From Botryosphaeria dothidea (lineage: Eukaryota; Ascomycota; Dothideomycetes; Botryosphaeriales; Botryosphaeriaceae): 64,000 nt of DNA. This document shows, one piece after another, positions 36,845-51,041 of this stretch. Position numbers and translations under genes: made by a program. The notes under the pieces are model-generated. The model was not told the origin of the DNA. It ran no database searches and worked only from the letters and a program-made list of their open reading frames with translations. The stretch spans positions 5,456,001 through 5,520,000 of the forward strand of contig WWBZ02000016.1 of NCBI GenBank assembly GCA_011503125.2, given 5' to 3'. Within the stretch, counting starts at the first letter, position 1, and each line of letters begins with the position of its first letter.

Positions 36845-39800
36845 GTTATAAGCCCGGGGGGACGCTACGGCTGGACGCCAAGACTACCCTACTTCTTAGC
36901 TCTTTACTAATCAACTCTCCTACTTAACTGAGTACTCTTTACTGACACGCAACTGCTGTTATCTACGGCTTCTGCCCGGTTACAGGCTACGGCGACTGAA
37001 CTAACAACTCAACACGGAGCCACACTAGCTACCACCTCTACTCGAATCTAACTAGATTAACAACAACTTACTGATAATATGGGAGACTCCATCAAATCCC
37101 ACATACTTACCAAGTCTTCGGACTAGAATTACTGGTTATTCCTGGTGAAAGGAAGAGCCCAGAACACTGATATCTGGAGCCTCGTTAATCCTTTACTGAC
37201 AACTAAACCTTAGGGCACAACCAAACCTGAGAAACCAACAATTCAAGGCATAGTTACTGCTGACAAGAAGCTTACTTATGACTATAAGATGAGCAACTAC
37301 CGAGCTAACTACGCACTCTACGAAAAATAACAAAAGGCACTTACTAATCTTGCAACCTATATCCAGGACTTAATTGCCACGAATCTGCTCCCGTACATTA
37401 GCAACACGGATTCGGATAATCATCCTTAAACCTATCTAACAACGCTTAAAGCCAAACTCGCACCAACTAATAAAGCTACCGATCTGGAACTCGAATAGCA
37501 GTATAATCAGCTCAAGCGAGGTCCATCCAACTAGAATATTGAGAAATGGCTTCAATCTTGGGAAGAGGTCTACACCAAAGCCAAGCAACGCGACTTGCCA
37601 CAAGTTAAAGACGACCGACCAGTTAGAGACTTTCTCCTCTCCCTTCGAGGAATCGATTCTACCTACTCTTAGATAGAACTGCACCTTCTACGAGGCTAAG
37701 AAACTAAGCTAACCCTTTATAAAGCTGTTAAAGACTATAGGCAACATCTACGAATCGAGAATCTCGAGAAACCATCTAAATCCTCGAAGCACTCAGCCTT
37801 CCCAGCCACTTTCAAGGGCAAGGAATAGGAAAACAACGAAAAGCCACCTTGTATCTGTGGACTTAATTACTGGTATAAGGACTGTTTCTACCTAAACGAG
37901 GACATACGGCCCAAGTACTGGACACCAAACAAGGCTGCTCAAACACGTGTCAACGAGAAACTTAAGGACCCAAAGATCAAGGCACGAATCGATTATGCAC
38001 TAAATCGAGAAAAGGAAAATCAACTAGGTTCTCCATCCAATACGACTGCAACTCCAACACCCAACGTTCAAAGCAAATCTCTATCAATCGAGGTCGCCTT
38101 ATTCTCTGTTATCAGCCACTCTACAAGGAGAGCCAATACCTCTCTTCAGTTATCCTGGATTCTCGACTCTAGAACAGATCATCATATCTGCAACCGATCC
38201 ATGCAGGATAGATTCAAATAAACCAGAGCTGCTAAACTAGACGAATACCTCACCTGTGGAGAAACAACTGCACTAATCACTGCGTATAGGACAGTTACTG
38301 TCAACGTTAAGACACCATCTGGTAAAGGCCATATCACTCTCCAAGATGTTGCAATGTCTCCATCTTTCATGGCCAATCTTATATCGCTTGACAAAGCTCT
38401 TGAAGTAGGAATCGACTGGAACCCAAGGACTGGAACTCTAAGCAAGAACAATCAGACTCTCTGCTTCACTAAACGATATAACGGACATTTCTACCTTGAA
38501 CGCAATACAGCACCGCTCTAAGCTCACTCTTCACTCCTCGCAACTCAACCAACTGCTTTCGTAACCAAAGCCGCACACATTACCAACTGGCACCGTATCC
38601 TTAGCCACGCTAGCCAGGAAACTCTTCAACATCTCGAAGAATCTACCGAAGGAACACAAATTACTCTATTACCATCTAAACAACCCCTTCAGTACTGCGA
38701 AACCTGTGCACTATTAAAGGCACATAGGATCGTCTCTCGATCTTCAGACAAAGAAGAAGAACCAACTAAGCCTTTCTCACGCGTTATATTCGATCTTCTC
38801 TAGCTTATACTAGCTTATAACGGAGATAAATGGACAGCTTATCTTGCTTGCTTATTATCAAACTTTATCCTCCTATTTACATACCGGCACAAATCAGACA
38901 CTTCTGAACTAGCCATCTATGGACTTAAAATCATTAAGATTCGCTACCAAGGCAAGGTTATCTTCTTTAGAACTAATGGAGAAACTACACTCGGAAATAC
39001 CTTTCTCTCCTATCTTATAGATTATAGAATTATACTTGAAACTTTAGCTCCTGCAACACCCGAGCAAAACGGACACTCTAAACGCTCAGGGGGTGTACTT
39101 CTTATCAGAGCACGAGCTATGCGAATTAGCGCAAACCTTCTAGAAAGACTATAGCCTAAAACCATCCGAGCCGCCGCCTATATCCATAATAGGACTCCAC
39201 TCAAGAAACTCGGCTGGATTACACCTTTTGAAAGAGTTACTGGTAATAGACCAAATCTCTCGTATCTTAAAGCCTACGGATGCAAAGCCTACTCTCTACG
39301 CAAAGATCTTCTACGCACTTATAAGCTTGCTAAGCGAGCATTTATCGGATATCTTATTAGGTACGACTCGACCAACATCTTCCGCATCTGGATTCTAAGC
39401 CAAGATAAAGTAATACGGACTAGAGACGTCACTTTTGACGAAAACAGCTTCTTTGATCCATCAGAGACTAATATCGGTAAAACCCTTAGAAAGGAAATAA
39501 TTGAGACTCTCAATACTCCTGCTCTGCCATTAATCTATAGTCTTATGCCTTAGGAAGAACCTAAATCCTCTACCCTTAATCAACATAATTAGACGATAAA
39601 CCAATAATCTCAAGCTGAGAAAGACCCATCAACTCAAACGCTACCCACACCCTCAGAATTAGTAGAACCTAAAGTAGGACCTCTCGAATCAGAAGAAGAA
39701 CAAGAACAAGAACAAGAACAAGAACAAGAGCAAGAGCAAACTGAACAACGACTTGGACCTCTACTCCCTGCTTAATATGATACTTTACCGCAACTAGGCG

Positions 39801-41734
39801 CTGCTCCCGGCAACAGAGCACTACGAGGAGTAGATATCTCAGCCATATTTACTGAAGAAACTATTATTCTAGAAAACAGCTCACGGAGTTCTCGGAATCA
39901 AAATCTAAACTACAGTAATGACCCTTTCAAAAAGCCTCGAAAACCACGAAAAGAAGCATATACTGCAACGCTTACTTAAGCTCAAGAATATCTAAAATCG
40001 ACTTTCTATAATATATTCTCGGCTGTAATCAACACTCTAAAGCCGAAATCTAAACACCATCGAGATAATCTTCCTCTAGAACTAAAGAACTTCGAGGAAC
40101 TCCTTAATCATCTATTTAAGGACGGATTTTTAACCGCGCTTCTCGAGGAAATCTACAAACTTAAGCAATTCTAAACCTAGATACAAGTCCTAGTTACACA
40201 AGCACATAAGGTAAAGAAACGGATTATTCTACTCACCTAGGTATTTAAGTACAAGTTTGACGAAGAAGGATACCTTATTAAGTTCAAAGCTCGACTCTGT
40301 ATTAGAGGAGACCTTCAATCAACTACTTAGGATACCTACGCTACCACGCTTACTGCACGAATCTTTAGAGGACTTATGGCAATTATAACTACTTTCGACC
40401 TTGAATTAAGGCAGTACGATATTATTAATGCGTATCCACACGTCCTAATCGACGAGGAAACATATTATAAACCACCACCAGGCATGAAAATCAAGGACGG
40501 ACTCATTCTCCTACTCCTACGAGCACTATATAGACTCAAATAATTACTAGCTCTCTAGCAAAAGCACTTATTAAAAACACTTTAAAATCTCGGCCTTACT
40601 AAAGTGCTAGAAGCTCCTTGCCTATTTATAAACGAATATATAGTCCTATTCTTCTTCGTGGATAATATCGTTATTATCTACTACAGGGATCATACTACCT
40701 ATATCGACGAATTCTAACGTAAACTCTTCGAAATCTACGAGATGCGATACCTTGGCGAACTCTAATGGTTCCTAGTAATTAGGATTATTCGAAATAGAGA
40801 CGAACGTAAACTCTGGCTATGCCAAGACTCCTATATTGCTAAACTTACTGCGAAATTTAACGTTAAAGAGGACTCGAAGCGCTTAGTTCCTCTCCCACCT
40901 AATGAACCTATTACTTAGAATCCCGACCAAGCTACGGACTAAGATATATACGCTTTTTAGTAGAAAGTCGGATTAATCAACTACGCTGCAGTCCATACTA
41001 GACTAGATATTATATACGCAGTATTACGACTCTCTAAACACCTACAGAATCCTTTAGCTTAGCACCTTTATCTAGCTTAACGAGTTCTTAAATATCTATT
41101 ATATACTCGAAGCTACTCTCTTACTTTCTTAGGCTTTACTTAGTTAACCAAAGATCTCTTTATTACTTCTAGCGACGTATCCTTTACTTCGGATATCGAC
41201 ATAAGAAAAAGTATTTAAGGCTTTCTCTTTCGACTCTTTAGAGGAGCAATCGACTAGAAAGCAGCCAAATAACGCACTGTTACTACAAGCAGTACTAAAG
41301 CCGAATTACTCGCGCTCTCAACCACCGCTAAGGAAACTATATGGTGGGAAAACCTCTTCAAAGTAATCGACTTCTCGACTGGACATTAGACAAAGATCCA
41401 GTGTGATAATACTTAGATAATTCGCCTACTTAACGAAGAGACATATAAGCTTATCACGAAACTTCGTTATATTTAAATTTATAGCTACTGGCTACGCCAG
41501 GAAGTACAAGAAGGCAATATCTTAATTTCCTGGACTCCTACTGCAGAGATAATCGCAGATAGACTCATAAAATCTCTTAATAAACAGAAACATTAATACT
41601 TTCTTCAACAGATTGGACTCGAAGATATCACTACTAAATTGCAAGACAACTAACTACTCTGCTCAATTTCTCACACTTAATGCTGCGTTTTACTATCACG
41701 ACCCTCCTAATGCGTACACGTCGTAAAGGGGGTG
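36845..41734 (+). pseudogene. Copia gag-pol relic
   Basis: Gag lies at about 37,080-38,100 and carries a knuckle-like CICG...YKDC at 37,850-37,890. Protease: WILDSRTDHHICNR near 38,157-38,200, where the usual DSGT has become DSRT. Integrase: the HRILSHAS zinc region near 38,590, then a core with ATPEQNGHSKRSGG near 39,055-39,096; the second catalytic Asp reads Asn (FRTNGE near 38,970). Reverse transcriptase: 40,170-40,900 with VDN in place of VDD at 40,655-40,666. RNase H: SSTKAELLALSTTAKETIWW near 41,290-41,350. A purine tract precedes the 3' LTR. Many TAG and TAA codons break it. Confidence 0.9.
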
Positions 41735-41983
41735 TGTTAGACTATTTTACCTTACTGCCTCAGGCGTTACACTCTTTTGGGTATTAAGATCAACATCTTT
41801 ATTTGCCACCTCCTCACTACTCCTCATATTCACAAGTTTCGGATATTAACATCGGCTTCTATTCTCCTCGGTTATTCAAACACTCTTTTATGTATATAAG
41901 CAAGCCTACCGACCTCCCTCTCAGGAGACAGGCAGAATCTACTCTCTTTTCTGACCTTACACTCTTCACTTACAAATCCAACA
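41735..41983 (+). repeat. Copia 3' LTR (249 bp)
   Basis: Begins TGTTAGAC and ends CCAACA, followed by the target copy GGTTA. It is preceded by 'gtaaagggggtg', the polypurine tract. Confidence 0.95.
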
Positions 41984-42338
41984 GGTTATCAACTTAGTCA
42001 TCCCAATCAAATCTATAGAAGAGAGCGAAGCATGGGCTAAGATTGCAGTCCATGGAGTCCCAACCCAGGATCTCCGGAACATGCTAAGAGGAGACTTTGC
42101 GAAGTGGATTACTGAGGAAGTCTCCAATTTTAACACCGGCCTTCGGGTAATTGGAGACCCATATTGGCTCTCTAGTGAGGAGAAGCGCTTCCAGAGCCGG
42201 GCAGGCTTAATCGTCCTCGCATTTAAGACTAAGGAGGAAGCTCAACGTGCTATCTCGAAGCGACTAACCATTGCTGGAGTTTTATGTAAGGCAGAACTCC
42301 TTAAACCGAGAAAGACCTCGTACGGCTCCAGAATCTAA
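41984..42338 (+). pseudogene. LINE B1 ORF1, 3' part (after copia)
   Basis: Continues ORF1 in frame after the target copy: VINLVIPIKSIEESEAWAKI, then the better preserved segment from 42,081 (MLRGDFAKWITEEVSNFNTG, ending YGSRI). It parallels the C-terminal part of B2 ORF1 (WYKVAVHGVPTNILQD and FIKEDAKAFNQGLNIIGEPY), which makes the family assignment firm. The stop TAA is at 42,336-42,338, five bases before the ORF2 ATG. Confidence 0.85.
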
Positions 42339-44891
42339 ATATAATGGAATCTATGAGGGTATTGCAAGCTAACCTTAACCGGAGTATCCTAGCAATAGAG
42401 TCAATCCTAGAACTTGCAGTCGAGCTCAAAATAGACCTTGTTCTAATCCAAGAACCGTATATTTTAAGCTCAGACAACCCAACAGAGAGACGATCTATAA
42501 ACCATAATTCGTTCAGCCAGATCCTCCCGGTACACCATCCTGGTCAAAGGCCTCGTACTTTAGTCTACGTGTTAAGGTTTCTTAAAAACACGCAGATTAA
42601 CTACAAGGCCACAGCCCTCCTTAGCCCAGATACGATTCTCCTAGAGGTGGAGCAAGGAAAATCGAAATTCCACATTCTAAATCTATATAATCAGAATGGG
42701 TAGGAGGAAACAAGTCCTCAGCGAACAATGGAAAGGGTAGTAAACTTCCAGCAAATAAACTTCCCTACTATTATAGCTGGAGACTTTAATACCCACCATG
42801 CGTGGTGGGATCCCTTATTACCAACCTCCTCTGGAGCAATACAGCTAGTGGACTGGATTGAGTCCAACAATCTCTCCCTCTTAAATGAGCCCGGGGTTGG
42901 TACCTTCTACAGGAGCCATATGGAGAGAGAGATAGTAATCGACCTTACGCTAGCGACCCCAGGCCTCGCCAGAAGAGTTTCCTCATGGGAAGTTGATGGA
43001 ATGCATGGACTGTAGTGGAGGCCATGGGCCTGGAATGACTCTTCCCTTGTTCTCTTTGTTCACTCGCATCTCCAAGACCATTGGCAGATTAGCTCTAATA
43101 GCTCGCTTAACGAGCAGAGCTTGGCAGTTGGGTATATCAACCCCTGCCAACTCTCTCTTCAATCGATCATCCTTTCGCACCACATCCATTAGAAGTCCTC
43201 CCAGACTTTGGATCTGACCACAAGGCAATCTTCTTTACAATCAGGCCAGAAGGAACACAGGAACCCCTATCTATGGCCAAAACAGTAAAGTTTAATATAA
43301 AGAAGGCAGACTGGAAGAAGTTTCAAGAGGTTCTTCAAGACCAGGTCAAGGCCCAATTAGATAATGTCCTCCAAGACACTGGGAATGCAGGCCTAACCCA
43401 GGACACCTCACGGAAAATAGTTAATGGCTTAAGTGATACGGTCCCACAGCTAGATCAGCTTGGAGAAACCCTCTCTAGTGCAATCTCAGCAGCAGCAAGT
43501 TTGACTATCCCCTACCTTAAACTAGGACCCAGGTCGAAGCCATGGTGGATAGAGGAACTTACTAAACTCAGGCAAGCCTTCCGTCAAATAGTAACTAGGA
43601 ATAGACGCCATCCATCCTAAGAGAACTCTCAAGCAGTACGCCGGAGCCGGAATATATACTTTGAGGCAATCAAGAGAGAAAAGCGGAACCACTGGAACTG
43701 CTTCCTGGAGAGCAATACCCTGGAGAACATCTTCAAGGCCATGTCCTATACAAAGCCCCGAGCCTACGAAAGGATCCCTGAGATCCGGAATAGAGCTGGA
43801 GACCTTGAAGGGTCTTTTAAAGGGAAGTGCTTAGCCCTACGCACAGGACTCTTTCCAGAAACCCCCTAAGGCAAACCCGTTCAACTGGTCAGAGTACCAG
43901 CCCTCGGACAAATGGGACTGGCCCGAACTAAGTGAACGGGAGCTTGAGTACGCCTGCCTCACCTAGATAAAAGGAAAAACCCCTGGGCCAGATGCTATTA
44001 CGCAGGAGATCATTACCCATGCGTATAGAGCATCCCCAGAGGTCTTCTATCAAGTGTTTACTATACTACTTAAATACGGATACCACCCCGTCGGTTGGCG
44101 GACAGCTACTGGAGCTATACTAGGGAAAGGAAAGAAAGACACGGCTGACCCAAAGTCGTACCGAATCATCTCCCTCCTTAGCTGTCTTGGGAAAGTACTA
44201 GAACGAATTATAGCAAAAAGGCTAGGCTACCTAGCTGAGACTTCTAACCTCCTCGACCCCTCCCAGATTAGGGGAAGGCTAAAGAAGTTAGCCATTGATG
44301 CTACGCTACTCCTTATAAATAAGGTCCAAGAAAATAGACGGTTAGGTCGGAAGACCTCTGTACTATTCCTTAATATAAAGAGTGCTTTCAACCATGTGGT
44401 AGACGAACAACTTCTAGCAATTATAGCTCGAATCGGACTCCCGGTTAATCTATTATCGTGGGTAAGGTCATTTATAAAGAACCGAACGCTTAGTTGCTCC
44501 TTTAATGGGGAAATAGAAGAGTTTAGCCCGATAGAGACGGGGATCCCCCAGGGGAGCCCTGTCTCTCCTATCCTCTTCCTAATATACCTCCGCGAGCTCT
44601 TCCCTAAGACAAGGATTACATACCTCTCATATATTGATGATATTGCTTTAATTACTAGCTCCGGTAGTTATAAACGTAATAAACGTCTACTAGAAGAGGA
44701 GGTAGGGGAGCTCTTTAAACGAGGCAAAGAAAACTATGTTGAGTTTGACCTTCGAAAGACGGAACTGATCAACTTTGGCTCTAAAAAGAAGAACTCTGAG
44801 GCTCAACAAACTACAATCCAACTCCCTGATGGAAATATAGTAAAGCCAGGCCAGCTCGTCCGCTGGTTAGGAGTCTTCTTTGATCCCGGCT

Positions 44892-45123
44892 TGTCAGGCC
44901 CCTCAAGCGCTACCACCCTAGGCAACTGGGTAGATACTCAATAGCAACCAGAGGCCCCAGCTTTACCAAGGATAACTCGGTTAGGCACTAGGGCACGGGC
45001 CCAGCGCTAAGCGACTGGGTATATTTACCCTTCGCCCTCTCTTTCTAGACTCTCTTTCCTTTCTCCTTGTACATAGATTTTTAGTTGAAAGTAATACCAT
45101 CATTTCGGCTTTGCTGCCTCACA
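44892..45123 (+). repeat. Gypsy C 5' LTR (232 bp)
   Basis: TGTCAGG...CTCACA, with canonical TG...CA ends. It differs from the 3' LTR at 9 sites. All 9 are transitions that turn CpA or TpG into TpA; 8 of the 9 changed bases are in the 3' LTR. Confidence 0.96.
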
Positions 45124-45479
45124 CAATCTATGTACCACCAACAAGGAACCTGAACTCGATAACCCGACACCCGTACCATTAACCAGAACCTAAACTCGAT
45201 AACCTGCAACCAGAACCCGACAACACCAACAACCTACAACTAGAACTTAACAACACCGATACTCTGCGACAAGCAACCCAGAAACATCAAAACCTATACT
45301 ATTAGAGAAATAATAGTGCAATTATAGGAAATCTGTCTTCTTTAACAAGATACGAAGATCCTCGTTAATCCCGCACTAATCTCTTTAGAGTTTCACCCGA
45401 AACACGAGTTAAACTACTCTAAAAACCAGAATAATCAGCGAAGATTATGGCGCAATAAAGCCTATTCCCTGTAAGCTAC

Positions 45480-47092
45480 ACCCGTAGCCGTACTAGCAGC
45501 ATCGCTAGCACTACTTCCATTCACCCAAGCGATGATGAAGAAGGATCATTCAGCAACACAGTTAGGGGACCCAGCCAGAACCTCAACGAGTTTACAAGTA
45601 GTGCCATCCCATTTTAGGGCTTTCCTAATGCCTTAGACCAGCAAAGTCAAGCCGCCGGTCCCACCTTACGTCGCACTACCTCACGCAGAAACCCAGAACC
45701 CGAAGAACTTGCACATTCATCAGCCACGGATCTTGACCTTACCATTAACCCCGGAATACCAAGTAACCACGGACTCGACTCCATTCGCTAGCCCAACGAA
45801 CATGCCTTCTATAACTGGTACACTATAGTAACAGCAAACCAGCGCACCAAGTTCTACTACGTCCTCCAAGTTACTTAAACAGCTGCTAGTAAAGAGCATA
45901 TAGCCCACGTCTCTCTTTAGGATAAGTACAAGAGACTTAAACAGACCCATGAGAAGATGATCGCCAGATCCAACAGAGTTATCAAGGAAAGCAACGATGA
46001 GATCAGCCGGCTCATCCAAGAAAACAACCTTCTAACTAAGGATATCGCCAACTATTACGAAGGTACCCTCCCTAGTACCAATATTCGCAGCCTTAACTAG
46101 GAACGTTAACCAAGGGAGGGAACTATTACCTTACAGCGAACCCTCCCTTATCAGGGCTTACGCAAGATACTTATAGGAGATGTTGACAAGCTTATCTCCA
46201 CTAACATCTATGCTTTCGTCAACTTTAAGGATAATATAATCTTTAAGCTTAAAGTCGAAGAGGACTTCTTCAAAGGAAATCAGAAGCTAATAATTCGCCA
46301 CATCTACTCTCGCCTTACTAATTCAATTGCTGCTATAATGCGCCCGTATATTAGTAGCTGCTAGATAGCCCTAGATTTCTTAGAAAAGCTAGGAAAGACA
46401 TGTGGAATGGATATCGCAAAGAAAAAAGCTACTAATGACCTTATTCTTGCTAGATAAAGCGAGAAAGAGACGGTAGACTCCTACCACGCCCGCCTATGCA
46501 CACTCTGGTCCCTTACCAATCTAACTGAAGAAGAAAAGATCGATAAGATATAGGATAGCATTTCCATTGGCTTAGCCCTCTTAGTAGCTACCCTTACCTT
46601 CATCTCTCTCGAACAGCTGCTCGAAACTCTCCGCAAGGCCGAATATCGTCGTTAAGAGATCAAGTCTACAAATATCCGTTCTAACAAAAGGATAAATAAC
46701 AGCAATAATCCTAAAAGGGATCGCACTAAGCCTGCCTATAACCAGGAATCTACTCAAGGTAATCTTAGCCGCCAGGGTAGGACCAGAAGCGGCAACACAG
46801 ACCAAGATGGCCAACAGGGCCGCATGCCTACTGCCACCAAACCAAGAGACTAGGTTGGACTATGGTATAAGCCTGAGCTAAAACCCTCAAAGCTGTCAGA
46901 CGAGGAACGCCTCGTAATAACGAGGCAGGGACGCTGCCGTAGCTGCAGAGGCTCAGGCCACTTTGTATCTAATGCCTGCTGTCCTAATAACAACCGCGCT
47001 AGGTTCGCGCATATCTAGAGCATTGAGGAACTTGACTCTAACAGCGAGTCGGAAAACTCCCAGTCCCAGGAGTAAGTCGCCCCCTGGGACTA
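45480..47092 (+). pseudogene. Gypsy C gag relic
   Basis: The frame is broken by TAG codons and possibly shifts in the first kilobase. The C-terminal third is readable from about 46,550: SISLALLVATLTFISLEQLL-like, then a basic stretch, then a knuckle of the form C-RS-C-RGSG-H-FVSNA-C at about 46,931-46,980, followed by an acidic Ser-rich tail ending at a TAA near 47,072. The spacing after His is five residues where four is usual. Gag would form the particle and bind RNA. Confidence 0.75.
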
Positions 47093-47149
47093 TAAGAGCA
47101 GAAGGAGCTAGACGAGCAGCCAGCTAGTCGTAGTCAGAAAGAGATAAAG

Positions 47150-50100
47150 GTGTCAAACTTCGCAGTAGACAATCGCGCGTGTAAAATTAAGGGAACTTAC
47201 CTTATTATACATGCTGCAGTGGCTGGTAGTAATACACGTTCTCTCATCGACAATGGAAGCCAAGCTGAGCTCATTGATGCCTCCTTTGTTCGCGCGCACA
47301 AGATAACAAAGATCCCTCTTGTTAAACGGATTACCATGACTTTGGGAGACGGAACATTCTCCCAATACATTACCCATGCCTCCCTAGTCGATATCAACAT
47401 TGGTTCTCACAAGGAACAACTTCTCTGCTATATTGCCAACCTAGGAGACTATCTACTAATCCTTGGAGACGGATAGTTACGCACTTATAACCCGCATATC
47501 GACTAGGATAAGCGGTTAGTTAAGTTTTATAAGCCTCAGTGCTTTAAGGCTAGCTATCTTACTACAAAATCTTATACTGAATACGCTATTGGGTGCCGAC
47601 CTAAACAGAAGACAGAGAAATCCCAACTAGACATTCAACTATGTTCTGTATCTATACTCTTCCACTTAGCATCACTTCCTAGATATAAAGGATACTACTA
47701 CACGCCTACGGAACCTACTATAAATACTAGCGTAGCTATAACTAGAGAAGACGACTTTTAGAAGTTTATAAATAGAAAGAAAATATATAGACGAGAAGAA
47801 CGCCTTGCCCGGCTGCCGAAGGAACACTACTGGATTAAAGAACTCTGGGATAAGATAGAAGCGGATATACTCCCTCCTTACCAGAAAGAAGACTATAAAA
47901 TTAAGCTTAAACCTAACTGTGAACCTCCTCATATAAAAAGCTACCGTCTAATATCTTAACAAGAAAACGAAGCGGTTAAGAAATACATTGACGAACATCT
48001 CGGAAAAGGGTTCATTCGCCCTAGCTCTTCGGACTATACCGTACCTCTACTTATTATTAGAAAGCTAGGAGGAGGACTTAGGGTCTGTGTTGACTATAGA
48101 GCCCTAAACGCTATTACTAAGAAGAACCGATACCTAATCCCACATATTAATAAAACCCTTGCCCAGCTTAGTAAGGCTAAGATCTTTATAAAACTCGACG
48201 TTGTCTATGCCTTTAACCGGATCCGAATCAAGGAAGGCCATGAGTACCTCACCGCTTTCAACACTCGCTTTGGTCAGTACGAATACCTAGTCATGCCCTT
48301 TGGGCTCTACAATGCGCCAGGCACCTTTCAGAGCTATATTAATAATTCTATACTCGAATACCTAGACAAGTTTTACACAGCGTACCTAGATGACATCCTT
48401 ATCTATAGTGAAAAGGAGGATAAATACGCTAAAAATGTTAATAAAGTCCTCCAACGACTAAAGGACCGTGGTCTCTAACTCGACCTTAATAAATGCGAAT
48501 TTAATATTAGATCAGTCAAGTACCTCGGCCTTATTATCAGCACAAACGGAATTGAAATGGACCTAGAAAAAGTCTCTGCTATTATCAACTGGGAGGCACC
48601 GACGTTAGTTAAGGGTGTACAAGCCTTCCTTGGCTTTGCAAACTTCTACCGCCGCTTTATTAAGAACTTCTCCCACATAGCACGCCCCCTTACTGAGATG
48701 ACAAAAGGAGAACAATTTATAACTAGGAATGGAAAACGCAAGATGAAATACCAGGAGTTCACATGGGATAATAAGAAATAAGCCGCCTTTAACCAACTGC
48801 AAGCTACATTCACCTCCGCACCCATCCTTGTACATTTCGACCCTAAAAAGGAAATATGGGTTGAAACGGATGCCTTAGACTTTGTTAGTGCAGGTATCCT
48901 ATCGCAGATGCACGACGGAGTACTTAAACCAGTTGCATACTTTTCCAAGAAAATATCCTTAACTAAGTATAACTACATGATCTACGATAAAGAGCTACTT
49001 ACCATTATTCGCTCCTTTGAGACTTGGGAACTAGAACTCATGAGCACTCCTATAGACAAGCCCATCAAGGTGCTTACGGATTATAAGAACCTAGAGTATT
49101 TTATGATAACTAAGCAGCTAACCAGCCGCTAAGCCCGCTGGGCTAAATTTCTATCCGCCTTTAACTTTATTATCTCCTACCGGCCAGGCAAACAAGGAGA
49201 GAAGCTAGACTTACTTATAAGGAGAACGTAGGACTTACCGTAAGGAATTGACGACCTAAGGAAGCAACACCGGTTCCAACAACTACTTCGGGACTTAAAC
49301 CTAGAACCTAATATGAAGATCGCTGTTAATTCTATCCTCTTTACTGCTAATAACCTAGAGGAGGAGGAGTTAGACTCTTAAGAGCCGGAAGATAACCAGA
49401 CCTAGGAAACCCAGGAAGCCTAGGAAACCCAGGAAGCTAGACAAAAAGACCTCGATATACTTATCAGCGAAGCCTACGAGGAGGATAGAGCAATCTAGGA
49501 CCTCCGTAGAAGCATTAATGCTGGAGATAGACGTATACTAAGCCACTTAATTAGGAAGGGCTATAAGAAAAACATTTAGGACTTCTTAGTAAAAGATGGT
49601 TAGGTATGGCTAAAAGACGCGCTTGTTGTCCCAGACTACCAACCACTACGCCTACGCCTCCTACAGGATTACCACGAAAAACTACTTACAGGACACCTAG
49701 GACCCAAAGCCATGTATAGGAAGCTTATAGAAAACTACTGGTGGGCTGGACAAAGGGAAGACGTTACTCGTTTCTGCAAGAACTATCACCACTGCCGCCG
49801 CCACAAGCTATACTCGGAGCAAAAGCAAGGACTACTTAAACCGCTACCTATTCCCCAATAGAAGTAGCTCCACGTGACCCTAGACTTTGTAGAAAAACTG
49901 CCGCTATGCACTAGGAAGAATCAGGGATACCGATACTATCTAGTTATTATAGACCGTTTAACCAAAGGAAAGATCTACGAGCTAATAATAATACTAGGTA
50001 CTAAAGAAACCGTAGAGGCTCTAAACCGCCGCCTCTTTTATATACGAGGTTTTCTAATAGATATTATCTCCGACCGAGGTAGCGCTATAGACTTCTATAT

Positions 50101-51030
50101 CTATAGAAGAATTATGGAACGATATAACGTAAAGGTTAAAATATTAACTGCCTTTTACCCCTAGACTAACGGCTAGAGCGAGAGCTCTATTAAAGGTCTT
50201 AAAAAGTACCTCCGGATATATATTAACTACGCGTAAGACAACTAGGTCGACTTTCTACCTAAAGCTAAATTTATAGCTAACACGTATATTAGCGCATTAA
50301 CTAGTATATCGCCATTCTTCGCCGATAACGGATTCCATCTACGTACTAGCTTAGAGCCTATAAAAATCTACTAGGGTACTAGAAAAGTAGAAGTAATTAG
50401 GGTAGACCGGTTAGTTAAAAGGTTAAATGCTATAAGAAGCTTCCTCTAAGAATAACTAGCCTAGATATAAGAAGAATAAGCCCGCCACGTAGACAAATTC
50501 CGCTAGCCACATCCTACTTTCCGTATAGGCGATAAAGTATTTATTAACGCCCGAGACTTTAACCTAGGACGGAATAGCAAGTCTCTCTTACTAAAGAACC
50601 TTAGTCCGTAGGAAATTACTAGGTTAATTGACGGCAAAGTATACGAAGTTGCTATACCTCCTTATATACAAGAGAAAGAAATCTTCCCTATATTCCACCC
50701 CTGGAAGCTATACCTTGCCCTAGACAACCCATACCCGGGTTAGGTCTAGGAGCCTGGCCTAGTATACATAATCTTTGATAAGGACGAGAATAAAACTTAT
50801 AAGGAGTAGGAAGTACTAGAGGTAGTGGACTGCCGAAACTCAAGGCATAGAGTGTAGTACAAGGTCACCTTTACAGGCAACTAGGACGAGTAGAACTCTG
50901 ATCCCCCATGGCAATACTAGGGTAACTATAAGAATGCTCCTAATAAAATCCGTGAGTACCACGCATACTATAAGGACGCGCCCGAGCTGCCTAAATTTTT
51001 TAAGAAGCTTAGTGGACCTCGCTTAGAGAA
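47150..51030 (+). pseudogene. Gypsy C pol: protease, RT, RNase H, integrase, chromodomain
   Basis: Protease: SLIDNGSQAELIDASF near 47,240-47,290 (DSG changed to DNG), then LGDYLLILGDG to 47,476. Reverse transcriptase: 47,980-48,480 with PSSSDYTVPLLIIRK, VMPFGLYNAPGTFQ and an intact YLDD at 48,383-48,394. RNase H: 48,790-49,130 ([22 protein letters not shown]). Integrase: zinc region HEKLLTGHLG...FCKNYHHC near 49,673-49,800, core from LDFVEKLPL near 49,880 to about 50,440. Chromodomain-like end: EVLEVVDCRNS...YKVTFTGN near 50,808-50,885. About thirty TAG or TAA codons break it, most explained by one CpA or TpG change. The chromodomain in this family is thought to steer insertion to H3K9-methylated chromatin. 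Confidence 0.9.
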
Positions 51031-51041
51031 GGGGGGGGTAG
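51023..51041 (+). other. Polypurine tract of gypsy C
   Basis: 'agagaaggggggggtagta' lies directly before the 3' LTR and would prime plus-strand DNA synthesis. The same tract is present in gypsy B before 27,461. Confidence 0.75.

Larger units (their letters stand above)
36596..41983 (+). mobile_element. Ty1/copia retrotransposon, full length, RIPed
   Basis: A 5,388-bp element with 249-bp LTRs. The 5-bp target duplication GGTTA lies at 36,591-36,595 and 41,984-41,988. It is inserted in LINE B1 ORF1. Gene order is gag, protease, integrase, reverse transcriptase, RNase H, which is the copia order. The two LTRs differ at 14 sites; all are transitions and 13 convert CpA or TpG to TpA, so divergence is due to RIP and cannot be used to date the insertion. 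Very few transversions are visible. Confidence 0.95.
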
